From an uncultured Rubripirellula sp. (GTDB taxonomy: Bacteria > Planctomycetota > Planctomycetia > Pirellulales > Pirellulaceae), in the NCBI GenBank assembly GCA_938075415.1, contig CALJHC010000001.1, forward strand, positions 124,001 to 188,000: 64,000 bases of DNA. The letters are read 5' to 3'. A program made the translations under genes and the position numbers. Shown piece by piece: positions 56,401 to 64,000 of this stretch; position 1 is the first letter of the stretch; each line of letters opens with the position of its first letter. The notes under the pieces are model-generated. The model searched no databases and was not told the DNA's origin. It saw nothing but the letters and a program-made list of their open reading frames with translations.

Positions 56401-57542
56401 TTCAAAGATTAACTTTCGGTGGCATGACGTGGATCCACCGAGGACCTACCGGTATCACCGGTACGAGTGATTCCATCGGATCAATCCACGCACCAGCTTG
56501 ATGTGCGAAGGGGGCATCCTCAAGGTTTGCCAGACTTAACAAACCATCCGTTCAACCAAGTTGAAAATTCATAAATCGTCCCTTAATTGACTGGCCTTAC
56601 CCCAGAGAGTGACCGAAGGACCAGCGAATTCTGGCCGGATAGATGGGCGAAGAATGCTCGGACTCAAAAACGAAATTAAAAACAGTATTTATAGAAATTT
56701 GCTAAAGAGCCGTCACGTTCGTCAGACCCAAACAACGTGCGCGCTGGATAGTGGTCCATTCGTTCGCTGGCAGCACGAAAACGAAGACGCTGAATTAAGT
56801 CTTTCTGTCTTGTCAGGAGAACTGCAGCGAGAACTGCTTTTTGCACCGAGATATTTTCTTGATGCTGGCCCGAAAGCCTTAACTGCCTGATGAAAAGAGA
56901 GGGAAAGATTCCGTTATCAAAATGGACTGCAATGCACGACCATCCAAATCGTCCCTCCTTGAACTATTTGTCAGCAGTCGGATTCGACTGCCTACAACTT
57001 TGGAAACTCTTGCTCATCGACACACCATCGTTACCAAATGGATTGCCGCGAGGAAATTAAATAATTGAGACTGAATGCCGCACCTTCGACCCTCAATGGG
57101 TTTACCGCCTACGCAACTGTGTTGAAAAGTGATTCCAACGATGTGGCATCTGTGCCCATCCCATTTTTTTGGAACGTTCCAGACCTCTTTGACCAAGTAA
57201 ATATCTGGAGTCCTTCATGCTTTTTGCATGTCTCTGCTAAACACAACGAGCGTGTTTGAAGAGAAATTTGATTGCAAAAAAAGAATTATTCGTTTTTCCA
57301 AGGCAGGATAGGCTTTGATTTGAGATACAGGGGCAGTCCGGCAGGGTCCTAAGCCGTGATCCCCGAATAACCTTAGATGGCCTCTTGCTCGTGGTAACAC
57401 TGAACGAGTCCTGATTCTTGGGTAGCATTGAAACGAATTATCGAAAGTCACGCGTTCGTTAATTTTTGACAGATCACATGATCAATGCTAAGTCAGCTTG
57501 TTAATATAGGGGACGACTCAAGGACACCACGCGCTCATCCGG
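56401..57542. other. Long intergenic region, no recognised gene
   Basis: 1142 bp of divergent spacing. The plus frame 56609-56890 (93 codons) has a GTG start and no family features. A short direct repeat ACCGGT...ACCGGT lies near 56449-56463. No tRNA, riboswitch or repeat array was seen. Confidence 0.45.
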
Positions 57543-58790
57543 ATGTCAAGCGTGTCGCAACAACTCAGTGGGTTGAAATTTGCGTGTTACACTCGCTCAC
57601 TGATTGACAAGATGATTCAAAATGAATCACGATTGAACGAAGCCAGAATGAATGAACCTCATCATCAAATCGGAATCATTCGACGGCTTGTGAAAAGATT
57701 ACGTTGGTTAGGATCGAGCCTGTTTTGCTTAATTTCTTTGATTATTCTCCTAGCCTACCTCACAGCGATCCCAATTCTTCAATTAATTGCGTTTGGGTAC
57801 CTCCTGAACATCTCTGGGCGACTCGCTGCAGGTGGTCGATTGAGGAATGCACTTCCGCAACATCGAGAAGCAGGCATGATTGGTCTCACCGCCGTCGGTA
57901 TCTTCGTGGCGGCGTTACCAACTCAACTGCTGACACACTGGGAATCGGTTGCCCAGGTAATCCATCCAAATTCAAATCAGGCTCGATTATTGCGATCTGC
58001 AGCAATTGCATCATCTGCGTTAGCGACTGTTTACTTGCTATGGGCGTGGGTGCGAGGCGGGAAACTGAAACATTACCTTTGGCCGCAACCTAAACGCCTA
58101 TTGAAGGAAGCATGGCGTTGGCGAACCTGGAGTTCAGCACCGGATCGATTATGGAACTTCACAGTGTCGCTTCGATTACCCTACTACTTCTGGCTTGGAT
58201 TTCGGGGTGCCGCTGGAACGCTCATCTGGCTACTTCCCACCATCATTATTATTTTCGCATTTCGCGAGGGCGAATCGGGATTGGCGGGGATCTTTGGCTT
58301 CGTCTCGATCCTACTTCTTGCTTTCAGCCTGCTCTATCTGCCAATGCTGCAATCACACTTCGCCGCAGAAAATCGCTTCACAGCAATTTTTGAGAGACGT
58401 GAAATAAGACGACTTTTCCTAGCGGCGCCTTGGTCGTATTTCTTTGCAATGATGCTCGCGTTATTCATCACTCCAATTCCTCTCTACTTATTAAAAATTG
58501 AAGCGACACCAAAAGAGGTTGTGTGGCTACCTTGCCTAGTTTTTATCGCGTTTATTTTGCCTGCGCGGCTGGGAACAGGACTCGCCCTCAGGCGTGCCAG
58601 ATTGCGCAAACCGAAGGTTGGATTCCGCGCAAAATTTTCTCGGATGCTTGCTAGGATTGGAATTTCAGCTGTAGTTGGAATTTATGTACTTTTCCTTTAC
58701 GTCTCCCAATACACCAGCTGGGATGGCCTGCTGACGTGGATACAGCAACATGCGATCTTGATACCCGTTCCATTCTTAAGCGGGACTTAA
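57543..58790 (+). CDS. Multi-pass membrane protein, unknown
   Basis: Up to 415 residues; Met codons at 57612 and 57648 are equally possible starts because the first ~45 residues are polar and unlike a signal. About eight hydrophobic segments follow, beginning with SLFCLISLIILLAYL and then QLIAFGYLLNISGRLAAGGR, which recalls DUF4013-type proteins of planctomycetes. The protein is expected in the inner membrane. No catalytic motif was seen. It lies about 200 bp upstream of the S41 protease gene on the same strand. Confidence 0.7.
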   Translation: MSSVSQQLSGLKFACYTRSLIDKMIQNESRLNEARMNEPHHQIGIIRRLVKRLRWLGSSLFCLISLIILLAYLTAIPILQLIAFGYLLNISGRLAAGGRLRNALPQHREAGMIGLTAVGIFVAALPTQLLTHWESVAQVIHPNSNQARLLRSAAIASSALATVYLLWAWVRGGKLKHYLWPQPKRLLKEAWRWRTWSSAPDRLWNFTVSLRLPYYFWLGFRGAAGTLIWLLPTIIIIFAFREGESGLAGIFGFVSILLLAFSLLYLPMLQSHFAAENRFTAIFERREIRRLFLAAPWSYFFAMMLALFITPIPLYLLKIEATPKEVVWLPCLVFIAFILPARLGTGLALRRARLRKPKVGFRAKFSRMLARIGISAVVGIYVLFLYVSQYTSWDGLLTWIQQHAILIPVPFLSGT

Positions 58791-58992
58791 CGGGAGACTT
58801 AAGCGGATCCTAACGAGAGCCGTTGCATGAGTGGAATCAAACACTCGCAAACCAGGCAATACTTCTCAATCGGCTGGTTATCTCTCAAGGATCGTTGCAA
58901 GGAGTATCAGAGAAGTGGACCATAGCGGTACAATCTAGTGGAGGTGCCTGGAGGCGCTTGCAGAAGAAACCTTTGATCTCACCAGAAACGGA

Positions 58993-60414
58993 ATGACTAT
59001 TTCCGAAGGGAACAGCCCGAGCCCAATGCCATCGCGTCACGTCAATCTGATTGTTTTAACCGCATGCCTTAGCATGCTGTGTTATGTCGTTCAAAAACGC
59101 ACAAAAACTGCGTTGGTAGTGGGCGATGCAATGGCGATGATTGATGCGTACTATGTTGACCCAGTCGATCCCGAAGACTTACTTCTCTCCGCAATGAATG
59201 GGATGACTTCGGGACTTGATGACCACAGTGAATTCATTCCGGAACAGGACTACCAATCATTCCAAGATAGTATCCAACAAGAATTTGCGGGCATCGGAAT
59301 TTACGTGGAGCAACCAGAGCCTGAACAGCCGGTACGAGTGGTCACACCGTTGGTTGGATCACCGGCTTTGGAAGCAGGCTTATTACCCGGTGATCAAATT
59401 CTTCAGGTCAATTCCGAAGATGTCTCCAAAATGAATCTTGCCGACGTAAGTCAAAGACTTAAAGGACCAGTAGGAACCACTGTAGAACTTGTCGTCTCTC
59501 GTAAGGAAAAAAAGATAGACCTGACTGTCCGGCGCGATCGAATTGAACTGGACTCGGTAATTGGCGACCACCGTGACACGACGAATCAGTGGGTATACCG
59601 ACTGAAACAGCGTCCGGAAATTGCTTACCTTCGACTGACGGGTTTTGGTGACCGAACCACCTCGGAAGTAAAACGCATCCTGACCGAACTCAACAACGAT
59701 TTCGATGGCCTCATTCTCGACCTTCGTGGTAACGGCGGTGGCTTGTTAACTTCAGCAGTCGAAATCAGCGACATGTTCCTAGACGAAGGAAGAATCGTCT
59801 CCACCCGTACTCGTGGCGGCAAGCTTGAGGATCTATTTGAGGCAACCTCAGGAACTTTGGTTGACTCGCGAATACCGGTATCAGTGCTGATCGATCAAGA
59901 TTCAGCAAGCGCCAGCGAAATTGTTGCCGCCTGTCTTCAAGATCAACAACGTGCTCGAATTGTGGGCAAACGCAGTTACGGAAAAGGCACCGTGCAACAC
60001 ATCCTTCCACTTCAATACGGACGCAGTGCTTTACGGCTCACGGTGGCAAAGTATTATCGACCCAATGGTCAAAATATTCATCGGCAACGTGATGCAACAG
60101 AAAGTGACCAATGGGGTGTATTTCCTGATGAAGGTTATGACGTCAACCTTGATGAATCGACCTTGCAGCAACTCGCGAAACGATGGCGAGAAGCATCTTA
60201 CCCTCTGCTGGCCACTGCAAACAACGATGCAGAGAACAACGATGCAGAGAACAACGATGGAAAGACGCAACCAAGCAATGAAGAGGCATCCGACTGGTCA
60301 GCGACCGAAGATCGACTTGACACGCAACTTTGGGCCGCTGTTGACGGGATCAGGAAAACGAAAGCAGATAGCAACAATCGGGTCAGTACCGAGAAGTCGG
60401 ACGGCAACAAATGA
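58993..60414 (+). CDS. S41-family C-terminal processing protease
   Basis: A 473-residue protein with an N-terminal membrane anchor (about 18-33), a PDZ domain near 100-180 (VVTPLVGSPALEAGLLPGDQ) and the S41 catalytic domain: LILDLRGNGGG, Ser306 within SASASEI and Lys331 in GKRSYGKGTVQ form the dyad. The C-terminal tail has a 15-bp tandem repeat encoding ENNDA three times (about 412-427), likely a flexible linker. It should cleave C-termini of envelope proteins. The rhomboid protease gene follows after about 220 bp. Confidence 0.93.
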   Translation: MTISEGNSPSPMPSRHVNLIVLTACLSMLCYVVQKRTKTALVVGDAMAMIDAYYVDPVDPEDLLLSAMNGMTSGLDDHSEFIPEQDYQSFQDSIQQEFAGIGIYVEQPEPEQPVRVVTPLVGSPALEAGLLPGDQILQVNSEDVSKMNLADVSQRLKGPVGTTVELVVSRKEKKIDLTVRRDRIELDSVIGDHRDTTNQWVYRLKQRPEIAYLRLTGFGDRTTSEVKRILTELNNDFDGLILDLRGNGGGLLTSAVEISDMFLDEGRIVSTRTRGGKLEDLFEATSGTLVDSRIPVSVLIDQDSASASEIVAACLQDQQRARIVGKRSYGKGTVQHILPLQYGRSALRLTVAKYYRPNGQNIHRQRDATESDQWGVFPDEGYDVNLDESTLQQLAKRWREASYPLLATANNDAENNDAENNDGKTQPSNEEASDWSATEDRLDTQLWAAVDGIRKTKADSNNRVSTEKSDGNK

Positions 60415-60550
60415 TGCCGTCAAAATAATTGATGCCACCCTTAATTTTGTTACCATCCTCACAAACCGAACGCCTTGAGAGAGTTCATCATCGTGTTCAT
60501 GGATGACCGGAACGGTTTTGCTGGGAAATTGACACGGTCTGCAACGCAAA

Positions 60551-60580
60551 GCTAGACATCGGATATTGTCTAGCCGATGT
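60551..60580 (+). promoter_or_regulatory. Overlapping alternative hairpins before the rhomboid gene
   Basis: GCTAGACA (60551-60558) pairs perfectly with TGTCTAGC (60567-60574). ACATCGG (60556-60562) also pairs perfectly with CCGATGT (60574-60580). The two stems share bases, so only one can form. The element ends 57 bp before the rhomboid start and could be an operator or a 5' leader switch. Confidence 0.45.
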
Positions 60581-60637
60581 GATTAATCAGAGATTAGATG
60601 GATTGAAGTCTCACAACAAAGATTCAATAGGCCAAGC

Positions 60638-61552
60638 ATGGGGATCTACGACCGCGACTATGGACGAGAAGCCTATTCACCATGGGACCGCGCGGATACT
60701 TCTAGAAGCATCACCGTCAACCTGATCATTGTTAACGTTTTTGTTTTCATTGCTGAATTGGTGACACGGGACTCCATTCCCACAGAGACTGGACGCGTAC
60801 TCGACAGCGCCGTGATTGAGTGGTTTGCCATTGATCAAGAAACCATCATGAATCCTTGGTTGTGGTGGAAATTCTTAACCTATGGCTTCACTCACGACGT
60901 CACCGGCATCAATCACCTGCTTTTCAACATGATTGGACTGTTTGTTTTCGGTCGTGATGTGGAAAACCGATTGGGGAGAAAAGAGTTTCTGCGATTTTAC
61001 CTGAGCGCGGTAGTCATTGGCGGCATCGTCGGTTCGGTCACTCACCGCATGGGCGGTGTTTCCGGTGGGACCATCGGCGCGAGCGGTGCCGTGATTGCAA
61101 CAGCGATTCTGTATGCCTGCTTTTTTCCGAATCGCGAGTTGCTGTTAATGCTGATCATTCCCGTAAAAGCTTGGGTTATGGCAACTATTTTCATTGCAAC
61201 CGACCTGATGGGAGCGCTTGGCATGCTCGGCGAAATTCAGTCGTTCAAAAACACTGCTTTCACTGTCCATCTCGCTGGAGCGTTCTTCGCACTCGGATAT
61301 CATTACACCGGTTGGAACTTGAGCAAGTTACCCATTTCCGGGCTTTCGGGAATTCAACAATCTTTGCGAAAACGATCAAGGAGAATGCGATTAAAACTCC
61401 ATGATCCAGATCAGAAACTGGCAAATGATGCAAAGGAAGCTGATCGTATTCTTGCCAAAATTCACGAACAGGGTGAGTCCAGCCTGACGTCAAGTGAGCG
61501 AAAAGTATTGGAACGCTATAGTCGTCGACAACGTGAAAAAAGAGATTTATAA
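60638..61552 (+). CDS. Rhomboid intramembrane serine protease
   Basis: A 304-residue six-helix rhomboid. The catalytic Ser149 is in TIGASGAVIA and the catalytic His211 in AFTVHLAGAFFALGYH. NHLLFNMIGLFVFG is the conserved helix 2 region, and ENRLGRKEF the loop after it. The C-terminal ~75 residues are charged and cytosolic (DPDQKLANDAKEADRIL, SSERKVLERYSRRQREK), as in many planctomycete members. It cleaves membrane protein segments; its substrate is unknown. Overlapping hairpins lie upstream. Confidence 0.93.
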   Translation: MGIYDRDYGREAYSPWDRADTSRSITVNLIIVNVFVFIAELVTRDSIPTETGRVLDSAVIEWFAIDQETIMNPWLWWKFLTYGFTHDVTGINHLLFNMIGLFVFGRDVENRLGRKEFLRFYLSAVVIGGIVGSVTHRMGGVSGGTIGASGAVIATAILYACFFPNRELLLMLIIPVKAWVMATIFIATDLMGALGMLGEIQSFKNTAFTVHLAGAFFALGYHYTGWNLSKLPISGLSGIQQSLRKRSRRMRLKLHDPDQKLANDAKEADRILAKIHEQGESSLTSSERKVLERYSRRQREKRDL

Positions 61553-61874
61553 CCCGCAGACTTCCTTAACAACCGTCAGCGCCGTATTCGATTCCTTCAA
61601 CTCCAAAGTTACGGAGATTCCTCGAGTCCTCATCTCATGAACAGGCAACCCCTGAACCGGCAACCCCTGAACCGGCAAACCATGAACCGGCAAACCAGCA
61701 GTCAACTCCTACCTGCGCACCAGCACCAGCCCAAACACGACGACCGATCATCTCGACATCTCAATTAAAAAATCGTTACTGATCAAAAACCCAGCAGGGC
61801 AATCGAACCGTTTCAATTCTCTGCCTTGTTCAAGTTCTTTTTATCTTCCTATCACTACACCAGGACTTGATTTA
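61553..61874. other. Intergenic region with a short repeat
   Basis: 322 bp before the corrin methyltransferase gene. It contains the 15-bp repeat at 61639-61698. A 43-codon frame at 61637-61768 (+) runs through it but lacks other support. I see no cobalamin riboswitch pattern. Confidence 0.5.
61639..61698. repeat. 15-bp tandem repeat, four units
   Basis: Units GAACAGGCAACCCCT, GAACCGGCAACCCCT, GAACCGGCAAACCAT and GAACCGGCAAACCAG follow head to tail. The period is a multiple of three, so it could be a coding remnant, but no clear gene contains it. Confidence 0.85.
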
Positions 61875-63122
61875 ATGAAATCTCGAATCCATATCATTGG
61901 AATCGGCGATGATGGAATCGATGGCTTGACCACCCATGCGAGAAACCTTGTTCTGTCCGCCGAGGTCGTGATCGGAACACGAGGTTTGCTGGATAAAGTC
62001 TCAACTGTCAATTCTGAACAGATCATGGTTGGCGGTGACCTTGAAGAACTCAAACAGACAATTCTATCTATTCAGGATAGGCCGACCGTTATTCTTGCCA
62101 GTGGCGATCCGCTGTTCTACGGAATCACCAGATACCTCACTGAATCATTGGGGAAAGAACGATTTGAAGTTGTGCCTAATGTCAGTAGCATGCAACTCGC
62201 ATTTGCAAGAGTGAAAGAAAGCTGGGACGACGCGTACCTAACCAATCTTGGTACGCAGTCATTGGATCGGGTTGTTGATAATATTCGCACAGCCGAACGC
62301 GTGGGTCTGTTCACCACTGAAGAGATCTCACCGACGGTTGTCGCTGAGGCGTTGCTTGATCGTCGAATCGATTATTTCACTGCCTACGTCTGCGAAAATC
62401 TTGGGACACCCGATGAAGTCGTAACTCAGGGTGACTTACAGGCGATGCGAGAGCAGAGTTTTGGCACGATGAACGTGATGGTTCTTGTGCGTCGATCGGG
62501 CGCTGCGGATCGCCCAAGTGGTAGTCGCCAACGTCGACTCTTTGGAAACCCCGACGATTTATTTCTGCAATCACGACCCAAGCGAGGTCTAATTACGCCG
62601 TCGGAAGTCCGCTGCATTGCACTTGCCGAGATGGATTTAACGCCAACGAGTACCGTCTGGGATGTTGGTGCCGGCAGCGGATCACTCGCAATTGAAGCTG
62701 CTTCGATCTCGTCCAAGGGTAAGGTCTATGCCATTGAAATGGACGCCGAAGACTTCGGGCTCATGATTGAAAACGCAAACTTGTTCGACGTCCCCTCTTT
62801 AATACCAGTTCATGGCCAAGCGCCGGACGCGTGGAAAGATCTCACTGACCCAGACGCAATCTTTGTTGGCGGTAGTGGACGTATGGTTCCCGAGTTAGTG
62901 GGCAAAGCAGTGGTTCGTCTGAAACCTCACGGGCGAATCGTCGTCAATGTCTCAAGCCCCGACAATCTGGTAGCCGTGCAAACAGCTCTCGAAGAGGCAG
63001 GATATCAACCAGATGTGCGGATGATCAACATTGCGCGGGGCCAGTACCAACTTGACCGAGTTCGCTTTGATGCATTGAATCCGACTTTTTTAGTGCTTGG
63101 ACATCAATCCAAAAATCCCTAA
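61875..63122 (+). CDS. cobL: Precorrin-6Y C5,15-methyltransferase (CbiE-CbiT fusion)
   Basis: A 415-residue fusion. The N-terminal ~200 residues are a tetrapyrrole methylase (IHIIGIGDDGIDGL, VILASGDPLFYGI) like CbiE. The C-terminal ~190 are CbiT-like, with SAM motif VWDVGAGSGSLAIEA and DAIFVGGSGRM. It methylates C5 and C15 of precorrin-6Y and decarboxylates C12 in cobalamin synthesis. No other cob genes are in the window, so the pathway is either scattered or continues outside. The sugar nucleotidyltransferase gene begins about 170 bp downstream. Confidence 0.93.
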   Translation: MKSRIHIIGIGDDGIDGLTTHARNLVLSAEVVIGTRGLLDKVSTVNSEQIMVGGDLEELKQTILSIQDRPTVILASGDPLFYGITRYLTESLGKERFEVVPNVSSMQLAFARVKESWDDAYLTNLGTQSLDRVVDNIRTAERVGLFTTEEISPTVVAEALLDRRIDYFTAYVCENLGTPDEVVTQGDLQAMREQSFGTMNVMVLVRRSGAADRPSGSRQRRLFGNPDDLFLQSRPKRGLITPSEVRCIALAEMDLTPTSTVWDVGAGSGSLAIEAASISSKGKVYAIEMDAEDFGLMIENANLFDVPSLIPVHGQAPDAWKDLTDPDAIFVGGSGRMVPELVGKAVVRLKPHGRIVVNVSSPDNLVAVQTALEEAGYQPDVRMINIARGQYQLDRVRFDALNPTFLVLGHQSKNP

Positions 63123-63295
63123 AGTTTGAGACTGAAACATCACACCCTGAAAATGATCTTCATTGATGACGGTCGGCCAAATAGCATATTTGACCTGATT
63201 CACGGCTGATGTATCGAACCTCACGGAACCGTTTTTTCCGTTTGACGACTTACCTCAGCCAACGATTCCTCCTCCTTAATCGAGCGAATACATCG

Positions 63296-64000
63296 ATGCA
63301 AATTCGCAATGCAGTGATCACGGCTGCAGCGCCCGGCCAGAATCGCCTTCCGTTGCAGCAATTAGTGGATCGCAATGGTGAAGAGAAAACCGCGTTGCAA
63401 CTAATTCTTGAACAATGCTGGTCATCAGGGATTGAGGACGTCTGCGTAGTCATTTCACCCGGTGACGAAGGTGCCTTCCGATCCGCCAGCGGGCAACACG
63501 ATGGGCAGGTTTCCTTTATCACGCAACAAGCGCCGCGTGGTTATGCTGACGCGCTGCTATTGACCCGGCCTTTCACCAAAGAAGCGCCGTTCTTACATCT
63601 TGTCGGGGATCATCTTTATCTGAGCGAGAGCGACCTAACCTGTGCAGCACAACTCTTGGCGATTGCCAGTGACGCAGAATGCGCCGTTTCCGCAGTGCAA
63701 TCAACGAGGGAGAATAATTTGCCCTACTTTGGCATTGCGAGCGGTCGACCTGTTCCTAACACAAAAGGACTTTACGAGGTCGAGCGAGTCAGCGAAAAAC
63801 CAACCCCAACTTACGCCGAGCAGGCCTTAGTCACGCCTGGGTTACGATCCGGCCACTACCTAGGTTTCTTTGGAATGCATGTCCTGACGCCGCAGGTCAT
63901 GCAACTTCTCGAAGAAGCTGCCAAGCCATCTCAGACTCACTCTCGCACGCTTTCCGATGCTTTAAATCTGCTTCCTTCTCGCGAGCGCTATCTCGCTTAC
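63296..64000 (+). CDS. Sugar nucleotidyltransferase (GalU/NTP_transferase-like), cut by window end
   Basis: An open frame of 235 codons from ATG 63296 that runs off the right edge. It reads MQIRNAVITAAAPGQNRLP, then QQAPRGYADALLL, HLVGDHLYL and GLYEVERVSEKP, the pattern of UTP-glucose-1-phosphate uridylyltransferase-type enzymes. The usual G-x-G-T-R-x-x-P loop is AAAPGQNRLP here, altered in the GTR part. No Shine-Dalgarno was seen before the ATG, and the frame is open further upstream (a TTG at 63242). The product should activate a sugar phosphate for polysaccharide synthesis. Confidence 0.8.
   Translation, partial: MQIRNAVITAAAPGQNRLPLQQLVDRNGEEKTALQLILEQCWSSGIEDVCVVISPGDEGAFRSASGQHDGQVSFITQQAPRGYADALLLTRPFTKEAPFLHLVGDHLYLSESDLTCAAQLLAIASDAECAVSAVQSTRENNLPYFGIASGRPVPNTKGLYEVERVSEKPTPTYAEQALVTPGLRSGHYLGFFGMHVLTPQVMQLLEEAAKPSQTHSRTLSDALNLLPSRERYLAY

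Noticed and set aside
56609..56890. Possible 93-residue gene (+)
   Set aside because: GTG start, no family resemblance, isolated in a long intergenic region.
61553..61874. Cobalamin riboswitch before the corrin gene
   Set aside because: No B12-box-like sequence or suitable paired elements could be seen; the region is dominated by the short repeat.

Overview
The window most likely comes from a planctomycete (Pirellulaceae / Rhodopirellula-like). The main evidence is three adjacent pairs of PSD1-type proteins (planctomycete cytochrome c motif plus DUF1549/DUF1553 regions) and DUF1501 Tat-secreted proteins, together with a sulfatase and two secreted esterases, a combination typical of that phylum. 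GC content looks moderate, many starts lack a Shine-Dalgarno sequence, and intergenic gaps are long. No tRNA, rRNA, CRISPR array or insertion sequence was recognised.

Layout. (1) 95-7166 (+): a tightly packed operon with a His/Cys-rich secreted protein, DUF58 protein, transglutaminase-like membrane protein, MoxR ATPase, His-rich lipoprotein and permease; three junctions overlap. (2) 7861-10406 (+): a sulfur/selenium-type operon of TusA-like, DsrE-like and TusA-OsmC fusion proteins and a MetE-like methyltransferase. The last gene has an in-frame UGA followed by a hairpin that fits the bacterial SECIS pattern. (3) 10661-15472: a glycerophosphodiester phosphodiesterase-like protein, a small membrane protein and a D-aminoacylase/beta-lactamase-fold fusion. 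(4) 15756-35022: the PSD1/DUF1501/sulfatase/esterase block, mostly on the minus strand. (5) 35251-45444: a heavy-metal RND efflux locus with a multi-TRASH/YHS protein, CusA-like pump, CusB-like adaptor with several metal-binding modules, Cys-rich secreted protein and a divergent TolC-like lipoprotein. (6) 45649-51880: SDR, SpoIIE-like phosphatase, WD40 protein, methyltransferase-like protein, a small unknown and a UDP-glucuronate epimerase-type enzyme. (7) 52576-54746: leuC and leuD, preceded by a 17-bp tandem repeat array. (8) 54979-64000: HtrA-like protease, membrane protein, S41 protease, rhomboid protease, a cobalamin-pathway CbiE-CbiT fusion and a sugar nucleotidyltransferase cut by the window end.

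The strongest candidate for something new is the UGA-interrupted MetE-like gene at 9246-10406. Read through, it gives a complete 386-residue protein with both the DEP motif and the zinc-ligand motif, and it sits beside TusA/DsrE/OsmC proteins. Whether it is a selenoprotein or a recent nonsense mutation depends on the rest of the genome (selA/selB/selC/selD) and on homologues. Other notable points are a transglutaminase-like protein that has lost its catalytic Cys and Asp, the 17-bp array upstream of leuC, a 70-nt hairpin between leuD and the HtrA gene, and overlapping alternative hairpins before the rhomboid gene.
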